Shown one piece after another: positions 16,901 to 30,400 of a stretch of 64,000 nucleotides of DNA. The DNA is from Nematostella vectensis. Lineage: Eukaryota; Cnidaria; Anthozoa; Actiniaria; Edwardsiidae. The stretch lies in contig NC_064044.1 of assembly GCF_932526225.1 (NCBI RefSeq), forward strand, positions 14,383,453-14,447,452, in the 5' to 3' direction. The notes beneath the pieces were generated by a model. That model was not told the origin of the DNA and ran no database searches. It worked only from the letters and a program-made list of their open reading frames with translations. The position numbers and the translations under genes are program-made. Numbering within the stretch: position 1 is the first letter of the stretch; each line of letters starts with the position of its first letter.

Positions 16901-19900
16901 ATACAAAGTCAGGGAGATCATACAGATGCCTTATACCAAGACAGGGAGACTATGCAGATGCCTTATAACGAGCAGGAAGACAATGAACATGCCTTATACC
17001 AAAACAGGGAGACCATGCAGATGTGTTATACCAAAACAGGGAGACCATACAGATGCGTTATAGCAAGAGCGGGAGACCATACAGATGCCTTCAACCAAGA
17101 GAGGGAGACAATAGAGATGCCTTATATCAAGACAGGGAGACAATACAGATGCGTTATACCAAAACAGCGAGACCATACAGATGCGTTATAGCAAGAGCGG
17201 GAGACCATACAGATGCCTTATACCAAGACAGGGAAACCATACAGATACCTTATACCAAGACAGGGAGACCATACAGATGCCTTCAACCAAGAGAGGGAGA
17301 CCATACAGATGCCTCATACCAAGACTGTGAGACCATACAGATGCCTTATACCAAGACAGGGAGACCATACAGATGCCTTAAACCAAGAGAGGGAGAACAT
17401 ACAGATGCCTTATACTAAGACAGGGTACCATACAGATGCCTTATACCAAGACAGGGAGACCATAAAGATGCGTTATACCAAGACAGGGAGACCATACAGA
17501 TGCGTTATACCAAGACAGAGAGACCATGCAGATGCGTTATACCAAGACAGGGAGACCAAACAGATGCCTTATACCAAGACAGGGAGACCATGCAGATACG
17601 TTATACCAAGACAGGGATACCATACAGATGCCTTTTACCAAGACAGGGAGACCATAAAGATGCCTTATACCAAGACAGTGAGACCATGCAGATGCCTTAT
17701 ACCAAGACAGGGAGACCATACAGATGCGTTATACCAAGACAGGGAGACCATACAGATGCCTTATACCAAGACAGGGAGACCATACAGATGCCTTCAACCA
17801 AGAGAGGGAGACAATAGTGATGCCTTATACCAAGACAGGGAGACCATACAGATGCGTTATACCAAGACAGGGAGATCATACAGATGCGTTATACCAAAAC
17901 AGCGAGACCATACAGATGCGTTATAGCAAGAGCGGGAGACCATACAGATGCCTTATACCAAGACAGGGAGACCATACAGATGCCTTATACCAAGACAGGG
18001 AGACCATACAGATGCCTTCAACCAAGAGAGGGAGACCATACAGATGCCTTATACCAAGACAGGGAGACCATACAGATGAGTTATACGAAGACAGGGAGAT
18101 CATACAGATGCGTTATACCAAAACAGCGAGACCATACAGATGCCTTTTACCAATACAGGGAGACCATACAGATGCCTTATACCAAGACAGGGAGACCATG
18201 CCGTTGCGTTATACCAAGACAGAGAGGCCATACAGATGCCTTTTACCAAGACAGGGAGACCATACAGATAGGTTATACCAAGACAGGGAGACCATGCAGA
18301 TGTGTTATACCAAGACAGGGAGACCATACAGATGCGTTATACCAAGACAGGGAGACCATACAGATGCCTTATACCAAGACGGAGAGACCATACTGATGTC
18401 TTATACCAAGACAGGAAGACAATACAGATGCGTTATACCAAGACAGGGATACCATACAATTGTGTTATACCAAGACAGGGAGACCATGCAGATGCGTTAT
18501 ACCAAGACAGGGAGACCAAACAGATGCCTTATACCAAGACAGGGAGACCATGCAGATGCGTTATACCAAGACAGGGATACCATACAGATGCCTTTTACCA
18601 AGACAGGGAGACCATACAGATGCCTTATACCAAGACAGTGAGACCATGCAGATGCCTTATACCAAGACAGGGAGACCATACAGATGCGTTATACCAAGAC
18701 AGGGAGACCATACAGATGCGTTATATCAAGACAATGAGACCATACAGATGCCTTATACCAAGACAGGGAGACCATACAGATGCCTTAAACAAAGACAGGG
18801 AGACCATACAGATGCCTTATACCAAGACATGGAGACCATGCCTTATACAAAGTCAGGGAGATCATACAGATGCCTTATACCAAGACAGGGAGACTATGCA
18901 GATGCCTTATAACGAGCAGGAAGACAATGAACATGCCTTATACCAAGACAGGGAGACCATGCAGATGCGTTATACCAAGACAGGGAGACAATACAGATGC
19001 CTTATACCAAGACGGAGAGACCATACTGATGCCTTATACAAAGACAGAGAGACCATACAGATGCGTTATACCAAGACAGGGAGACTATACCTATGCCTTA
19101 AACCAAGAGAGGGAGACCATACAGATGCCTCATACCAAGACTGTGAGACCATACAGATGCCTTATACCAAGACAGGGAGACCATACAGATGCCTTAAACC
19201 AAGAGAGGGAGACCATACAGATGCCTTATACTAAGACAGGGTACCATACAGATGCCTTATACCAAGACAGGGAGACCATAAAGATGTGTTATACCAAGAC
19301 AGGGAGACCATACAGATGCGTTATACCAAGACAGAGAGACCATGCAGATGCGTTATACCAAGACAGGGAGACCAAACAGATGCCTTATACCAAGACAGGG
19401 AGACCATGCAGATACGTTATACCAAGACAGGGATACCATACAGATGCCTTTTACCAAGACAGGGAGACCATAAAGATGCCTTATACCAAGACAGTGAGAC
19501 CATGCAGATGCCTTATACCAAGACAGGGAGACCATACAGATGCGTTATACCAAGACAGGGAGACCATACAGATGCCTTATACCAAGACAGGGAGACCATA
19601 CAGATGCCTTCAACCAAGAGAGGGAGACAATAGTGATGCCTTATACCAAGACAGGGAGACCATACAGATGCGTTATACCAAGACAGGGAGATCATACAGA
19701 TGCGTTATACCAAAACAGCGAGACCATACAGATGCGTTATAGCAAGAGCGCGAGACCATACAGATGCCTTATACCAAGACAGGGAGACCATACAGATGCC
19801 TTATACCAAGACAGGGAGACCATACAGATGCCTTCAACCAAGAGAGGGAGACCATACAGATGCCTTATACCAAGACAGCGAGACCATACAGATGCGTTAT

Positions 19901-22900
19901 ACGAAGACAGGGAGATCATACAGATGCGTTATACCAAAACAGCGAGACCATACAGATGCCTTTTACCAATACAGGGAGACCATACAGATGCCTTATACCA
20001 AGACAGGGAGACCATGCCGTTGCGTTATACCAAGACAGTGAGACCATGCAGATGCCTTATACCAAGACAGGGAGACCATACAGATGCGTTATACCAAGAC
20101 AGGGAGACCATACAGATGCGTTATATCAAGACAATGAGACCATACAGATGCCTTATACCAAGACAGGGAGACCATACAGATGCCTTAAACAAAGACAGGG
20201 AGACCATACAGATGCCTTATACCAAGACATGGAGACCATGCCTTATACAAAGTCAGGGAAATCATACAGATGCCTTATACCAAGACAGGGAGACTATGCA
20301 GATGCCTTATAACGAGCAGGAAGACAATGAACATGCCTTATACCAAGACAGGGAGACCATGCAGATGCGTTATACCAAGACAGGGAGACAATACAGATGC
20401 CTTATACCAAGACGGAGAGACCATACTGATGCCTTATACAAAGACAGAGAGACCATACAGATGCGTTATACCAAGACAGGGAGACTATACCTATGCCTTA
20501 AACCAAGAGAGGGAGACCATACAGATGCCTCATACCAAGACTGTGAGACCATACAGATGCCTTATACCAAGACAGGGAGACCATACAGATGCCTTATACT
20601 AAGACAGGGTACCATACAGATGCCTTATACCAAGACAGGGAGACCATAAAGATGCGTTATACCAAGACAGTGAGACCATGCAGATGCCTTATACCAAGAC
20701 AGGGAGACCATACAGATGCGTTATACCAAGACAGGGAGACCATACAGATGCCTTATACCAAGACAGGGAGACCATACAGATGCCTTCAACCAAGAGAGGG
20801 AGACAATAGTGATGCCTTATACCAAGACAGGGAGACCATACAGATGCGTTATACCAAGACAGGGAGATCATACAGATGCGTTATACCAAAACAGAGAGAC
20901 CATACAGATGCGTTATAGCAAGAGCGCGAGACCATACAGATGCCTTATACCAAGACAGGGAGACCATACAGATGCGTTATACCAAGACAGGGAGACCATA
21001 CAGATGCCTTCAACCAAGAGAGGGAGACCATACAGATGCCTTATACCAAGACAGGGAGACCATACAGATGCGTTATACGAAGACAGGGAGATCATACAGA
21101 TGCGTTATACCAAAACAGCGAGACCATACAGATGCCTTTTACCAATACAGGGAGACCATACAGATGCCTTATACCAAGACAGGGAGACCATGCCGTTGCG
21201 TTATACCAAGACAGAGAGGCCATACAGATGCCTTTTACCAAGACAGGGAGACCATACAGATGCGTTATACCAAGACAGGGAGACCATGCAGATGTGTTAT
21301 ACCAAGACAGGGAGACCATACAGATGCGTTATACCAAGACAGGGAGACCATACAGATGCCTTATACCAAGACGGAGAGACCATACTGATGTCTTATACCA
21401 AGACAGGAAGACAATACAGATGCGTTATATAAAGACAGGAATACCATACAATTGTGTTATACCAAGACAGGGAGACCATGCAGATGCGTTATACCAAGAC
21501 AGGGAGACCAAACAGATGCCTTATACCAAGACAGGGAGACCATGCAGATGCGTTATACCAAGACAGGGATACCATACAGATGCCTTTTACCAAGACAGGG
21601 AGACCATGCAGATGCCTTATACCAAGACAGGGAGACCATACAGATGCGTTATACCAAGACAGGGAGACCATACAGATGCCTTATACCAAGACAGGGAGAC
21701 CATACAGATGCCTTCAACCAAGAGAGGGAGACAATAGTGATGCCTTATACCAAGACAGGGAGACCATACAGATGCGTTATACCAAGACAGGGAGATCATA
21801 CAGATGCGTTATACCAAAACAGCGAGACCATACAGATGCGTTATAGCAAGAGCGGGATACCATACAGATGCCTTATACCAAGACAGGGAGACCATACAGA
21901 TGCCTTATACCAAGACAGGGAGACCATACAGATGCCTTCAACCAATAGAGGGAGACCATACAGATGCCTTATACCAAGACAGGGAGACCATACAGATGCG
22001 TTATACGAAGACAGGGAGATCATACAGATGCGTTATACCAAAACAGCGAGACCATACAGATGCCTTTTACCAATACAGGGAGACCATACAGATGCCTTAT
22101 ACCAAGACAGGGAGACCATGCCGTTGCGTTATACCAAGACAGAGAGGCCATACAGATGCCTTTTACCAAGACAGGGAGACCATACAGATGCGTTATACCA
22201 AGACAGGGAGACCATGCAGATGTGTTATACCAAGACAGGGAGACCATACAGATGCGTTATACCAAGACAGGTGGACCATACAGATGCCTTATACCAAGAC
22301 GGAGAGACCATACTGATGTCTTTTACCAAGACAGGAAGACAATACAGATGCGTTATACCAAGACAGGGATACCATACAATTGTGTTATACCAAGACAGGG
22401 AGACCATGCAGATGCGTTATACCAAGACAGGGAGACCAAACAGATGCCTTATACCAAGACAGGGAGACCATGCAGATGCGTTATACCAAGACAGGGATAC
22501 CATACAGATGCCTTTTACCAAGACAGGGAGACCATACAGATGCCTTATACCAAGACAGTGAGACCATGCAGATGCCTTATACCAAGACAGGGAGACCATA
22601 CAGATGCGTTATACCAAGACAGGGAGACTATACAGATGCCTTAAACCAAGAGAGGGAGACCATACAGGTGCCTCATACCAAGACTGTGAGACCATACAGA
22701 TGCCTTATACCAAGACAGGGAGACCATACAGATGCCTTAAACCAAGAGAGGGAGACCATACAGATGCCTTATACTAAGACAGGGTACCATACAGATGCCT
22801 TATACCAAGACAGGGAGACCATAAAGATGCGTTATACCAAGACAGGGAGACCATACAGATGCGTTATACCAAGACAGAGAGACCATGCAGATGCGTTATA

Positions 22901-25399
22901 CCAAGACAGGGAGACCAAACAGATGCCTTATACCAAGACAGGGAGACCATGCAGATACGTTATACCAAGACAGGGATACCATACAGATGCCTTTTACCAA
23001 GACAGGGAGACCATAAAGATGCCTTATACCAAGACAGTGAGACCATGCAGATGCCTTATACCAAAACAGGGAGACCATACAGATGCGTTATACCAAGACA
23101 GGGAGACCATACAGATGCCTTATACCAAGACAGGGAGACCATACAGATGCCTTCAACCAAGAGAGGGAGACAATAGTGATGCCTTATACCAAGACAGGGA
23201 GACCATACAGATGCGTTATACCAAGACAGGGAGATCATACAGATGCGTTATACCAAAACAGCGAGACCATACAGATGCGTTATAGCAAGAGCGGGAGACC
23301 ATACAGTTGCCTTATACCAAGACAGGGAGACCATACAGATGCCTTATACCAAGACAGGGAGACCATACAGATGCCTTCAACCAGGAGAGGGAGACCATAC
23401 AGATGCCTTATACCAAGACAGGGAGACCATACAGATGCGTTATACGAAGACAGGGAGATCATACAGATGCGTTATACCAAAACAGCGAGACCATACAGAT
23501 GCCTTTTACCAATACAGAAAGACCATACAGATGCCTTATACCAAGACAGGGAGACCATGCCGTTGCGTTATACCAAGACAGAGAGGCCATACAGATGCCT
23601 TTTACCAAGACAGGGAGACCATACAGATGCGTTATACCAAGACAGGGAGACCATGCAGATGTGTTATACCAAGACAGGGAGACCATACAGATGAGTTATA
23701 CCAAGACAGGGAGACCATACAGATGCCTTATACCAAGACGGAGAGACCATACTGATGTCTTATACCAAGACAGGAAGACAATACAGATGCGTTATACCAA
23801 GACAGTGAGACCATGCAGATGCCTTATACCAAGACAGGGAGACCATACAGATGCGTTATACCAAGACAGGGAGACCATACAGATGCGTTATATCAAGACA
23901 GTGAGACCATACAGATGCCTTATACCAAGACAGGGAGACCAAACAGATGCCTTAAACCAAGACAGGGAGACCATACAGATGCCTTATACCAAGACATGGA
24001 GACCATGCCTTATACAAAGTCAGGGAGATCATACAGATGCCTTATACCAAGACAGGGAGACTATGCAGATGCCTTATAACGAGCAGGAAGACAATGAACA
24101 TGCCTTATACCAAAACAGGGAGACCATGCAGATGTGTTATACCAAAACAGGGAGACCATACAGATGCGTTATAGCAAGAGCGGGAGACCATACAGATGCC
24201 TTCAACCAAGAAAGGGAGACAATAGAGATGCCTTATACCAAGACAGGGAGACCATACAGATGCGTTATACCAAGACAGGGAGTTCATACAGATGCGTTAT
24301 ACCAAAACAGCGAGACCATACAGATGCGTTATAGCAAGAGCGGGAGACCATACAGATGCCTTATACCAAGACAGGGAGACCATACAGATGCCTTATACCA
24401 AGACAGGGAGACCATACAGATGCCTTCAACCAAGAGAGGGAGACAATACAGATGAATTATACCAAGACAGGGAGACCATACAGATGCGTTATACCAAGAC
24501 AGGGAGACCATACAGATGCCTTATACCAAGACAGGGAGACCATGCAGATGCCTTATACCAAGACAGGGAGACCATACAGATGCCTTCAACCAAGAGAGGG
24601 AGACAATACAGATGCCTTATACCAAGACAGGGAGACCATGCAGATGCGTTATACCAAGACATGGAGATCATACAGATGCGTTATACCAAAACAGCGAGAC
24701 GATACAGATGCCTTTTACCAAGACAGGGAGACCATACAGATGCCATATACCAAGACAGGGAGACCATGCAGTTGCCTTATACCAAGACAGAGAGGCCATA
24801 CAGATGCCTTTTACCAAGACAGGGAGACCATACAGATGCGTTATACCAAGACAGGGAGACCATGCAGATGCCTTATACCAAGACAGTTAGACCATGCCGA
24901 TGCCTTATACCAAGACAGGGAGACCATACAGATGCCTTATACCAAGACAGGGAGACCATACAGATGCGTTATACCAAGACAGGGAGATCATACAGATGCG
25001 TTATACCAAGACAGGGAGACCATGCAGATGCCTTATAGCAAGACAGGGAGACCATACAGATGCCTTATACCAAGACAGGGAGACCATGCAGATGCGTTAT
25101 ACCAAGACAGGGAGACAATACAGATGCCTTATACCAAGACGGAGAGACCATACTGATGCCTTATACAAAGACAGAGAGACCATAAAGATGCGTTATACCA
25201 AGACAGGGAGACTATACAGATGCCTTAAACAAAGAGAGGGAGACCATACAGATGCCTCATACCAAGACTGTGAGACCATACAGATGCCTTATACCAAGAC
25301 AGGGAGACCATACAGATGCCTTAAACCAAGAGAGGGAGACCATACAGATGCCTTATACTAAGACTGGGAGACCATACAGATACCTTATACCAAGACAGG

Positions 25400-28300
25400 G
25401 AGACCATACAGATGCGTTATACCAAGACAGGGAGACCATACAGATGCCTTATACCAAGACAAGGAGACCATACTGATACCTTATACCAAGACAGGGAGAC
25501 CATACAGATGCCTTATACCAAGACAGGGAAACCATACAGATGCGTTATACCAAGACTGGGAGACCATACAGATGCGTTATACCAAGACTTGGAGACCATG
25601 CAGATGTGTTATACCAAGACAGAGAGTATACAGATGCGTTATACCAAGACAGGGAGACTATACAGATGCGTTATACCAAGACAGGGAGACCATACAGATG
25701 ACTTATACCAAGACAGGGAGACCATACAGATGCGTTATACCAAGACAGGGATACCATACAATTGCGTTATACCAAGACAGGGAGACCATACAGATGCTTT
25801 AAAACGAGGCTTGAAGACCATACAGATGCCTTATACCAAGACAGGGAGATCATACAGATGCGTTATACCAAGACAGGGAGACCATACAGATGCCTTATAC
25901 CAAGACAGGGAGACCATACAGATGCCATATACCAAGACAGGGAGACCATACAGATGCCTTATACCAAGACAGGGAGACCATACAGATGCGTTATACCAAG
26001 ACTGGGAGACCATACAGATGCGTTATACCAAGACAGGGAGACCATGCAGATGTGTTATACCAAGACAGGGAGACCATACAGATGCGTTATACTAAGACAG
26101 GGAGACCATACAGATGCGTTATACCAAGACAGGGAGACCATTCAGATGCGTTCTACCAAGACACGTATACCATACAGATGCCTTTTACCAAGACAGGGAG
26201 ACCATACGTATGCCTTATACCAAGACAGGGAGACCATACAGATGCCTTATACCAAGACAGGGAGACCATACAGATGCCTTAAACCAAGAGAGGGAGACCA
26301 TACAGATGCCTTATACAAAGACAGGGAGACCATACAGATGCTTTATACCCAGACAGGGAGACCATACAGATGCCTTATACCAAGACAGGGAGACCATACA
26401 GATGCCTTAAACCAAGAGAGGGAGACCATACAGATGCATTATACTAAGACTGGGAGACCATACAGATACCTTATACCAAGACAGGGAGACCATACAGATG
26501 CGTTATACCAAGACAAGGAGACCATACAGATGCCTTATACCAAGACAAGGAGACCATACTGATACCTTATAACAAGACAGGGAGACCATACAGATGCCTT
26601 ATACCAAGACAGGGAAACCATACAGATGCGTTATACCAAGACTGGGAGACCATACAGATGCGTTATACCAAGACTGGGAGACCATGCAGATGTGTTATAC
26701 CAAGACTGGGAGAGCATGCAGATGTGTTATACCAAGACAGAGAGTATACAGATGCGTTATACCAAGACAGGGAGACCATACAGATGCCTTATACCAAGAC
26801 AGGGAGACCATACAGATGCCTTATACCAAGACAGGGAGACCATACAGATGCCTTATACCCAGACAGGGAGACCATACAGATGCGTTATACCAAGACTGGG
26901 AGACCATACAGATGCGTTATACCAAGACAGGGAGACCATGCAGATGTGTTATACCAAGACATGGAGACCATACAGATGCGTTATACTAAGACAGGGAGAC
27001 CATACAGATGCGTTATACCAAGACAGTGAGACCATTCAGATGCGTTATACCAAGACACGGATACCATTCAGATGCCTTTTACCAAGACAGGGAGACCATA
27101 CGTATGCCTTATACCAAGACAGGGAGACCATACAGATGCCTTATACCAAGACAGGGAGACCATACAGATGCCTTAAACCAAGAGAGGGAGACCATACAGA
27201 TGCCTTATACAAAGACAGGGAGACCATACAGATGCTTTATACCCAGACAGGGAGACCATACAGATGCCTTATACCAAGACAGTGAGACCATGCAGATGCT
27301 TTATACCAAGACAGGGAGACCATACAGATGCCTTATACCAAGACAGGGAGACCATACAGATGCCTTATACCATGACAGGGAGACCATACAGATGCGTTAT
27401 ACCAAGACAGGGAGACCATACAGATGCGTTATACCAAGACAGAGAGACCATGCAGATGCGTTATACCAAGACAGGGAGACCAAACAGATGCCTTATACCA
27501 AGACAGGGAGACCATACAGATGCCTTAAACCAAGAGAGGGAGACCATACAGATGCATTATACTAAGACTGGTAGACCATACAGATACCTTATACCAAGAC
27601 AGGGAGACCATACAGATGCGTTATACCAAGACAGGGAGACCATACAGATGCCTTATACCAAGACAAGGAGACCATACTGATACCTTATACCAAGACAGGG
27701 AGACCATACAGATGCCTTATACCAAGACAGGGAAACCATACAGATGCGTTATACCAAGACTGGGAGACCATACAGATGCGTTATACCAAGACTGGGAGAC
27801 CATACAGATGTGTTATACCAAGACTGGGAGACCATGCAGATGTGTTATACCAAGACAGAGAGTATACAGATGCGTTATACCAAGACAGGGAGACCATACA
27901 GATGCCTTATACCAAGACAGGGAGACCATACAGATGCCTTATACCAAGACAGGGAGACCATACAGATGCCTTATACCAAGACAGGGAGACCATACAGATG
28001 CGTTATACCAAGACAGGGAGAATATTTAGATGCGTTATACCAAGACAGGGAGACCATGCAGATGTGTTATACCAAGACATGGAGACCATACAGATGCGCT
28101 ATACTAAGACAGGGAGACCATACAGATGCGTTATACCAAGACAGGGAGACCATTCAGATGCGTTATACCAAGACACGGATACCATACAGATGCCTTTTAC
28201 CAAGACAGGGAGACCATATGTATGCCTTATACCAAGACAGGGAGACCATACAGATGCCTTATACCAAGACAGGGAGACCATACAGATGCCTTAAACCAAG

Positions 28301-28800
28301 AGAGGGAGACCATACAGATGCCTTATACAAAGACAGGGAGACCATACAGATGCTTTATACCCAGACAGGGAGACCATACAGATGCCTTATACCAAGACAG
28401 TGAGACCATGCAGATGCTTTATACCAAGACAGGGAGACCATACAGATGCCTTATACCAAGACAGGGAGACCATACAGATGCCTTATACCAAGACAGGGAG
28501 ACCATACAGATGCGTTATACCAAGACCGGGAGACCATACAGATGCGTTATACCAAGACAGAGAGACCATGCAGATGCGTTATACCAAGACAGGGAGACCA
28601 AACAGATGCCTTATACCAAGACAGGGAGACCATGCAGATGCCTTATACCAAGACAGGGATACCATACAGATGCCTTTTACCAAGACAGGGAGACCATACA
28701 GATGCCTTATACCAAGACAGTGAGACCATGCAGATGCCTTATACCAAGACAGGGAGACCATACAGATGCGTTATACCAAGACAGGGAGACCATACAGATG
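25400..28800 (+). repeat. Right-edge satellite subfamily, about three 1.1-kb higher-order copies
   Basis: The unit with CAGGGAAACC followed by CAAGACTGGGAGACC recurs at about 25,527, 26,612 and 27,730, spacings of 1,085 and 1,118 bp. This zone lacks the diverged GCAGGAAGACAATGAACATG monomer found 15 times further left. It has its own variants, CAAGACTGGGAG, ATACCCAGACAGGG and AAGACACGGATACC. The CCCAGACAGGGA variant resembles the short dispersed arrays at 30.1 and 46.8 kb. Confidence 0.75.
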
Positions 28801-29027
28801 AGTTATACCAAGACAGGGAGACCATACAGATGCCTTATACCAAGACAGGGGGACCATACAGATGCCTTAAACCAAGACAGGGAGACCATACAGATGCCTT
28901 ATACCAAGACATGGAGACCATGCCTTATACCAAGACAGGGAGATCATACAGATGCCTTATATCAAGACATGGAGACCATACAGATGCGTTATACCAAGAC
29001 AGGGAGACCATGCAGACTGGATACACC

Positions 29028-29494
29028 TGTTTTTGTTATTTTGTTTATCTTTAGTTTGATTCTCTTTTATTGGAGACTCTGATCTATTATGTTTACAAAT
29101 GCAAATATTATATTAATATATGACGCCCAGGAGGTATTTTGTTCTTGTAATATTCCTTTACTGATCGCTAGCATTGACGTGAATTGTTCACTGTTATTTC
29201 TAGCTATCAGAATCAATCAGCATCCTGACTCTAAAGCGGGCCCTTTTTGTAAAATCATTTAGAGGGCGTAATCTTCTTAAGAGTACCCACATCTAAAAGT
29301 TTACTAAGAAGGTCCACCAATCAAATGGCAATTAATTCATTATGTTTCAAAACACCCTCCACCAATAATCCCCCGCGCATCCATCCTTGTGTCGCTCTGA
29401 AATCCCTTAGAGCCTGACACTAAGGACAGCTGCACAGAAGACTCCACCAAAGAATCTCCTCAAAATATAAAAGTCCAGTTCAAAGATACCTAAG
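29028..29494 (-). other. 3' flank of locus D, joining the array to the last exon
   Basis: There is no gene here. Read on the minus strand it matches the DNA downstream of locus A (52,449-53,135) nearly end to end, including the stretch next to the satellite (AATCAAACTAAAG, ACAAAAACAGG). The poly(A) signal AATAAA of locus A (52,611) is AATGAA here (minus strand, near 29,340). The array at 1-29,027 therefore sits where locus A has only two satellite units. Confidence 0.75.
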
Positions 29495-29638
29495 TCAAGC
29501 TGCACATCCGTAAAACTCTACTCTAATAGTAATATTATTATACCAAGCATTTGCTACAATCCTGACGTAACGCGCTTGGATGACAGGGGAGAACTCGTTC
29601 TTCACCACAGTGGTCTGATCTGAGTGGCAAGGGAATAC
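29495..29638 (-). CDS. Locus D: last exon of an F5/8 type C (discoidin) domain protein, partial gene
   Basis: This is a 144-bp open exon preceded on the minus strand by a pyrimidine-rich acceptor ending CAG and closed by TGA. It encodes 47 residues, starting VFPCHSDQTTVVKNEFSPVI and ending FYGCAA. It is the C-terminal part of an F5/8C domain: RYVRI is the conserved late strand and YGC carries the cysteine that normally pairs with one near the domain start. The exon is in frame with its paralogues at 31,035, 41,020 and 52,305. Upstream only the end of exon 2 survives (29,870-30,053), after which a satellite array replaces the rest. No PAN exon belongs to it, so the gene is truncated. Odd residues are Cys-His where the others have Gly-Asn, and NNITIRV in place of NYIAMRA. 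The exon is certain; a working gene is unlikely. Confidence 0.8.
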   Translation of the reverse strand, partial: VFPCHSDQTTVVKNEFSPVIQARYVRIVANAWYNNITIRVEFYGCAA

Positions 29639-29869
29639 CTGAAAAAAAGGCCCAAATTGAAATGGCAGCGCGACTTATAACAACACAAACACACGATACC
29701 ACCTTTGTAGATGTTTCTTCGATCGACCGAGTTTAAACTTAAAATAATTTCTTTTTTTTCTAACCAAAGTATACATAAAGGATTAAAAAAACATATTTAC
29801 CGAGCACATTCCATTCGATCAGTACGCTCTCAGACGGTGACCACAGTCTCGGAAGCTTTTGCATTAAAC
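29639..29869 (-). other. Intron 2 of locus D, conserved among paralogues
   Basis: Non-coding. It matches 31,179-31,365 and 41,162-41,385, sharing GGCAGCGCGACT, ACAACACAAACACACGATACC and TCAGTACGCTCTCAGACGG. The conservation shows these loci duplicated as genomic DNA with introns, not by retrotransposition. Confidence 0.75.
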
Positions 29870-30053
29870 TCCCCTCAGACTAAACTTTACACTTCACACC
29901 TGTCCTTAACTTTATTACACCATTCCATTCCCGTCTTGGTAGATTTTCCGCTGGTCTCCCCTCAGACTGAACTTCACACTGTACACCTGTCCTTACCTTA
30001 ATCACACCATTATCGTCTTGGTAGCTTTTCCACTGGTCTCTACACCCTGGCAG
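29870..30053 (-). repeat. Two units of the exon-2/splice-donor minisatellite, remnant of locus D exon 2
   Basis: On the minus strand each unit of about 80 bp holds the end of the F5/8C exon (SYQDGNGVIK-like) and the donor. The unit nearer 30,000 has AAG followed by GTAAGG. The other reads TAAAGTTAAGG, so its donor GT is lost. The rest of exon 2 is missing: the sequence changes to the 32-bp satellite at about 30,054. Confidence 0.75.
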
Positions 30054-30335
30054 GAAGACCATGCAGATGGGATATAGCTGGACAGGGAGACCATGCAGAT
30101 GGGATACATCCAGACAAGTAGACCATGTAAATGGGATAAACCCAGACAGGGAGACCATGTAGATGGGATACACCCAGACAGGGAGACCATGTAGATGGGA
30201 TACACCCAGACAGGGAGACCATGCAGATGGGATACATCCAGACAGGGAGACCATGCAGATGGGATTCACGCAGACAGGGAGACCATGTAGATGGGATACA
30301 CTCAGACAGGGAGACCATGTACATGGGATACAGGT
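30054..30335 (+). repeat. Short array of the 32-bp satellite family, 9 copies
   Basis: The units begin GACCATGCAGATGGG or GACCATGTAGATGGG and end ACCCAGACAGGGA, 32 bp apart at about 30,057, 30,089, 30,121 and so on to 30,313. They clearly belong to the family of the 29-kb array (same length, GACCAT.CAGATG start and CAGACAGGGA end) but carry GGGATACACCC in the middle. On the minus strand the array lies upstream of the locus D exon remnant, so locus D is bracketed by the same satellite. Confidence 0.95.
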
Positions 30336-30400
30336 AAATAAAGAGACCCTCTTGTAATATTTATAAGGGATTTAATGAATTGATATGGGGCTCTTAAGCA
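30336..30400 (+). mobile_element. Truncated end of the satellite-bearing element
   Basis: The run ACAGGTAAATAAAGAGACC through GAATTGATATGGGG to TTAAGCACTA matches the reverse complement of 46,688-46,765, which joins the satellite to the terminal inverted repeat of the element at 46,651. Similarity stops after AAGCACTA, so the terminal repeat itself is missing here. Confidence 0.7.

Larger units (their letters stand above)
1..29027 (+). repeat. Giant 32-bp minisatellite array, about 900 copies, open at the left edge
   Basis: The unit begins GACCATACAGATG and ends ACCAAGACAGGGA and is 32 bp long. It repeats head to tail from base 1 until it decays at about 29,010-29,027, so the true array is longer than the window shows. 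Common variants change CCTTATA to GCGTTATA, ACAGGGA to ACAGCGA or ACATGGA, and CCTTATACCAAGACAG to CCTTCAACCAAGAGAG; a few units are shortened. There are no unique spacers. The consensus has no stop in the three forward frames, and three units (96 bp) spell a 32-residue repeat containing MPYTKTG, RPYRC and DHTDALYQDR. The reverse strand meets TAA about every 96 bp. Stops on the forward strand come from variants such as CAAGACTTAG, CAATAG and TTATAA. I read it as noncoding satellite DNA. Nothing that looks like a promoter, signal peptide or splice structure accompanies the ORFs. Confidence 0.97.

Noticed and set aside
1-29027. CRISPR array
   Set aside because: The 32-bp repeats are contiguous, with no unique spacers, and lie in an intron-containing animal genome.
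19-29082. More than 100 forward and reverse ORFs in the 32-bp array taken as genes
   Set aside because: They follow from an open 32-bp unit read in rotating frames. Overlapping ORFs in all frames encode the same peptide, and none has a signal peptide or exon structure.
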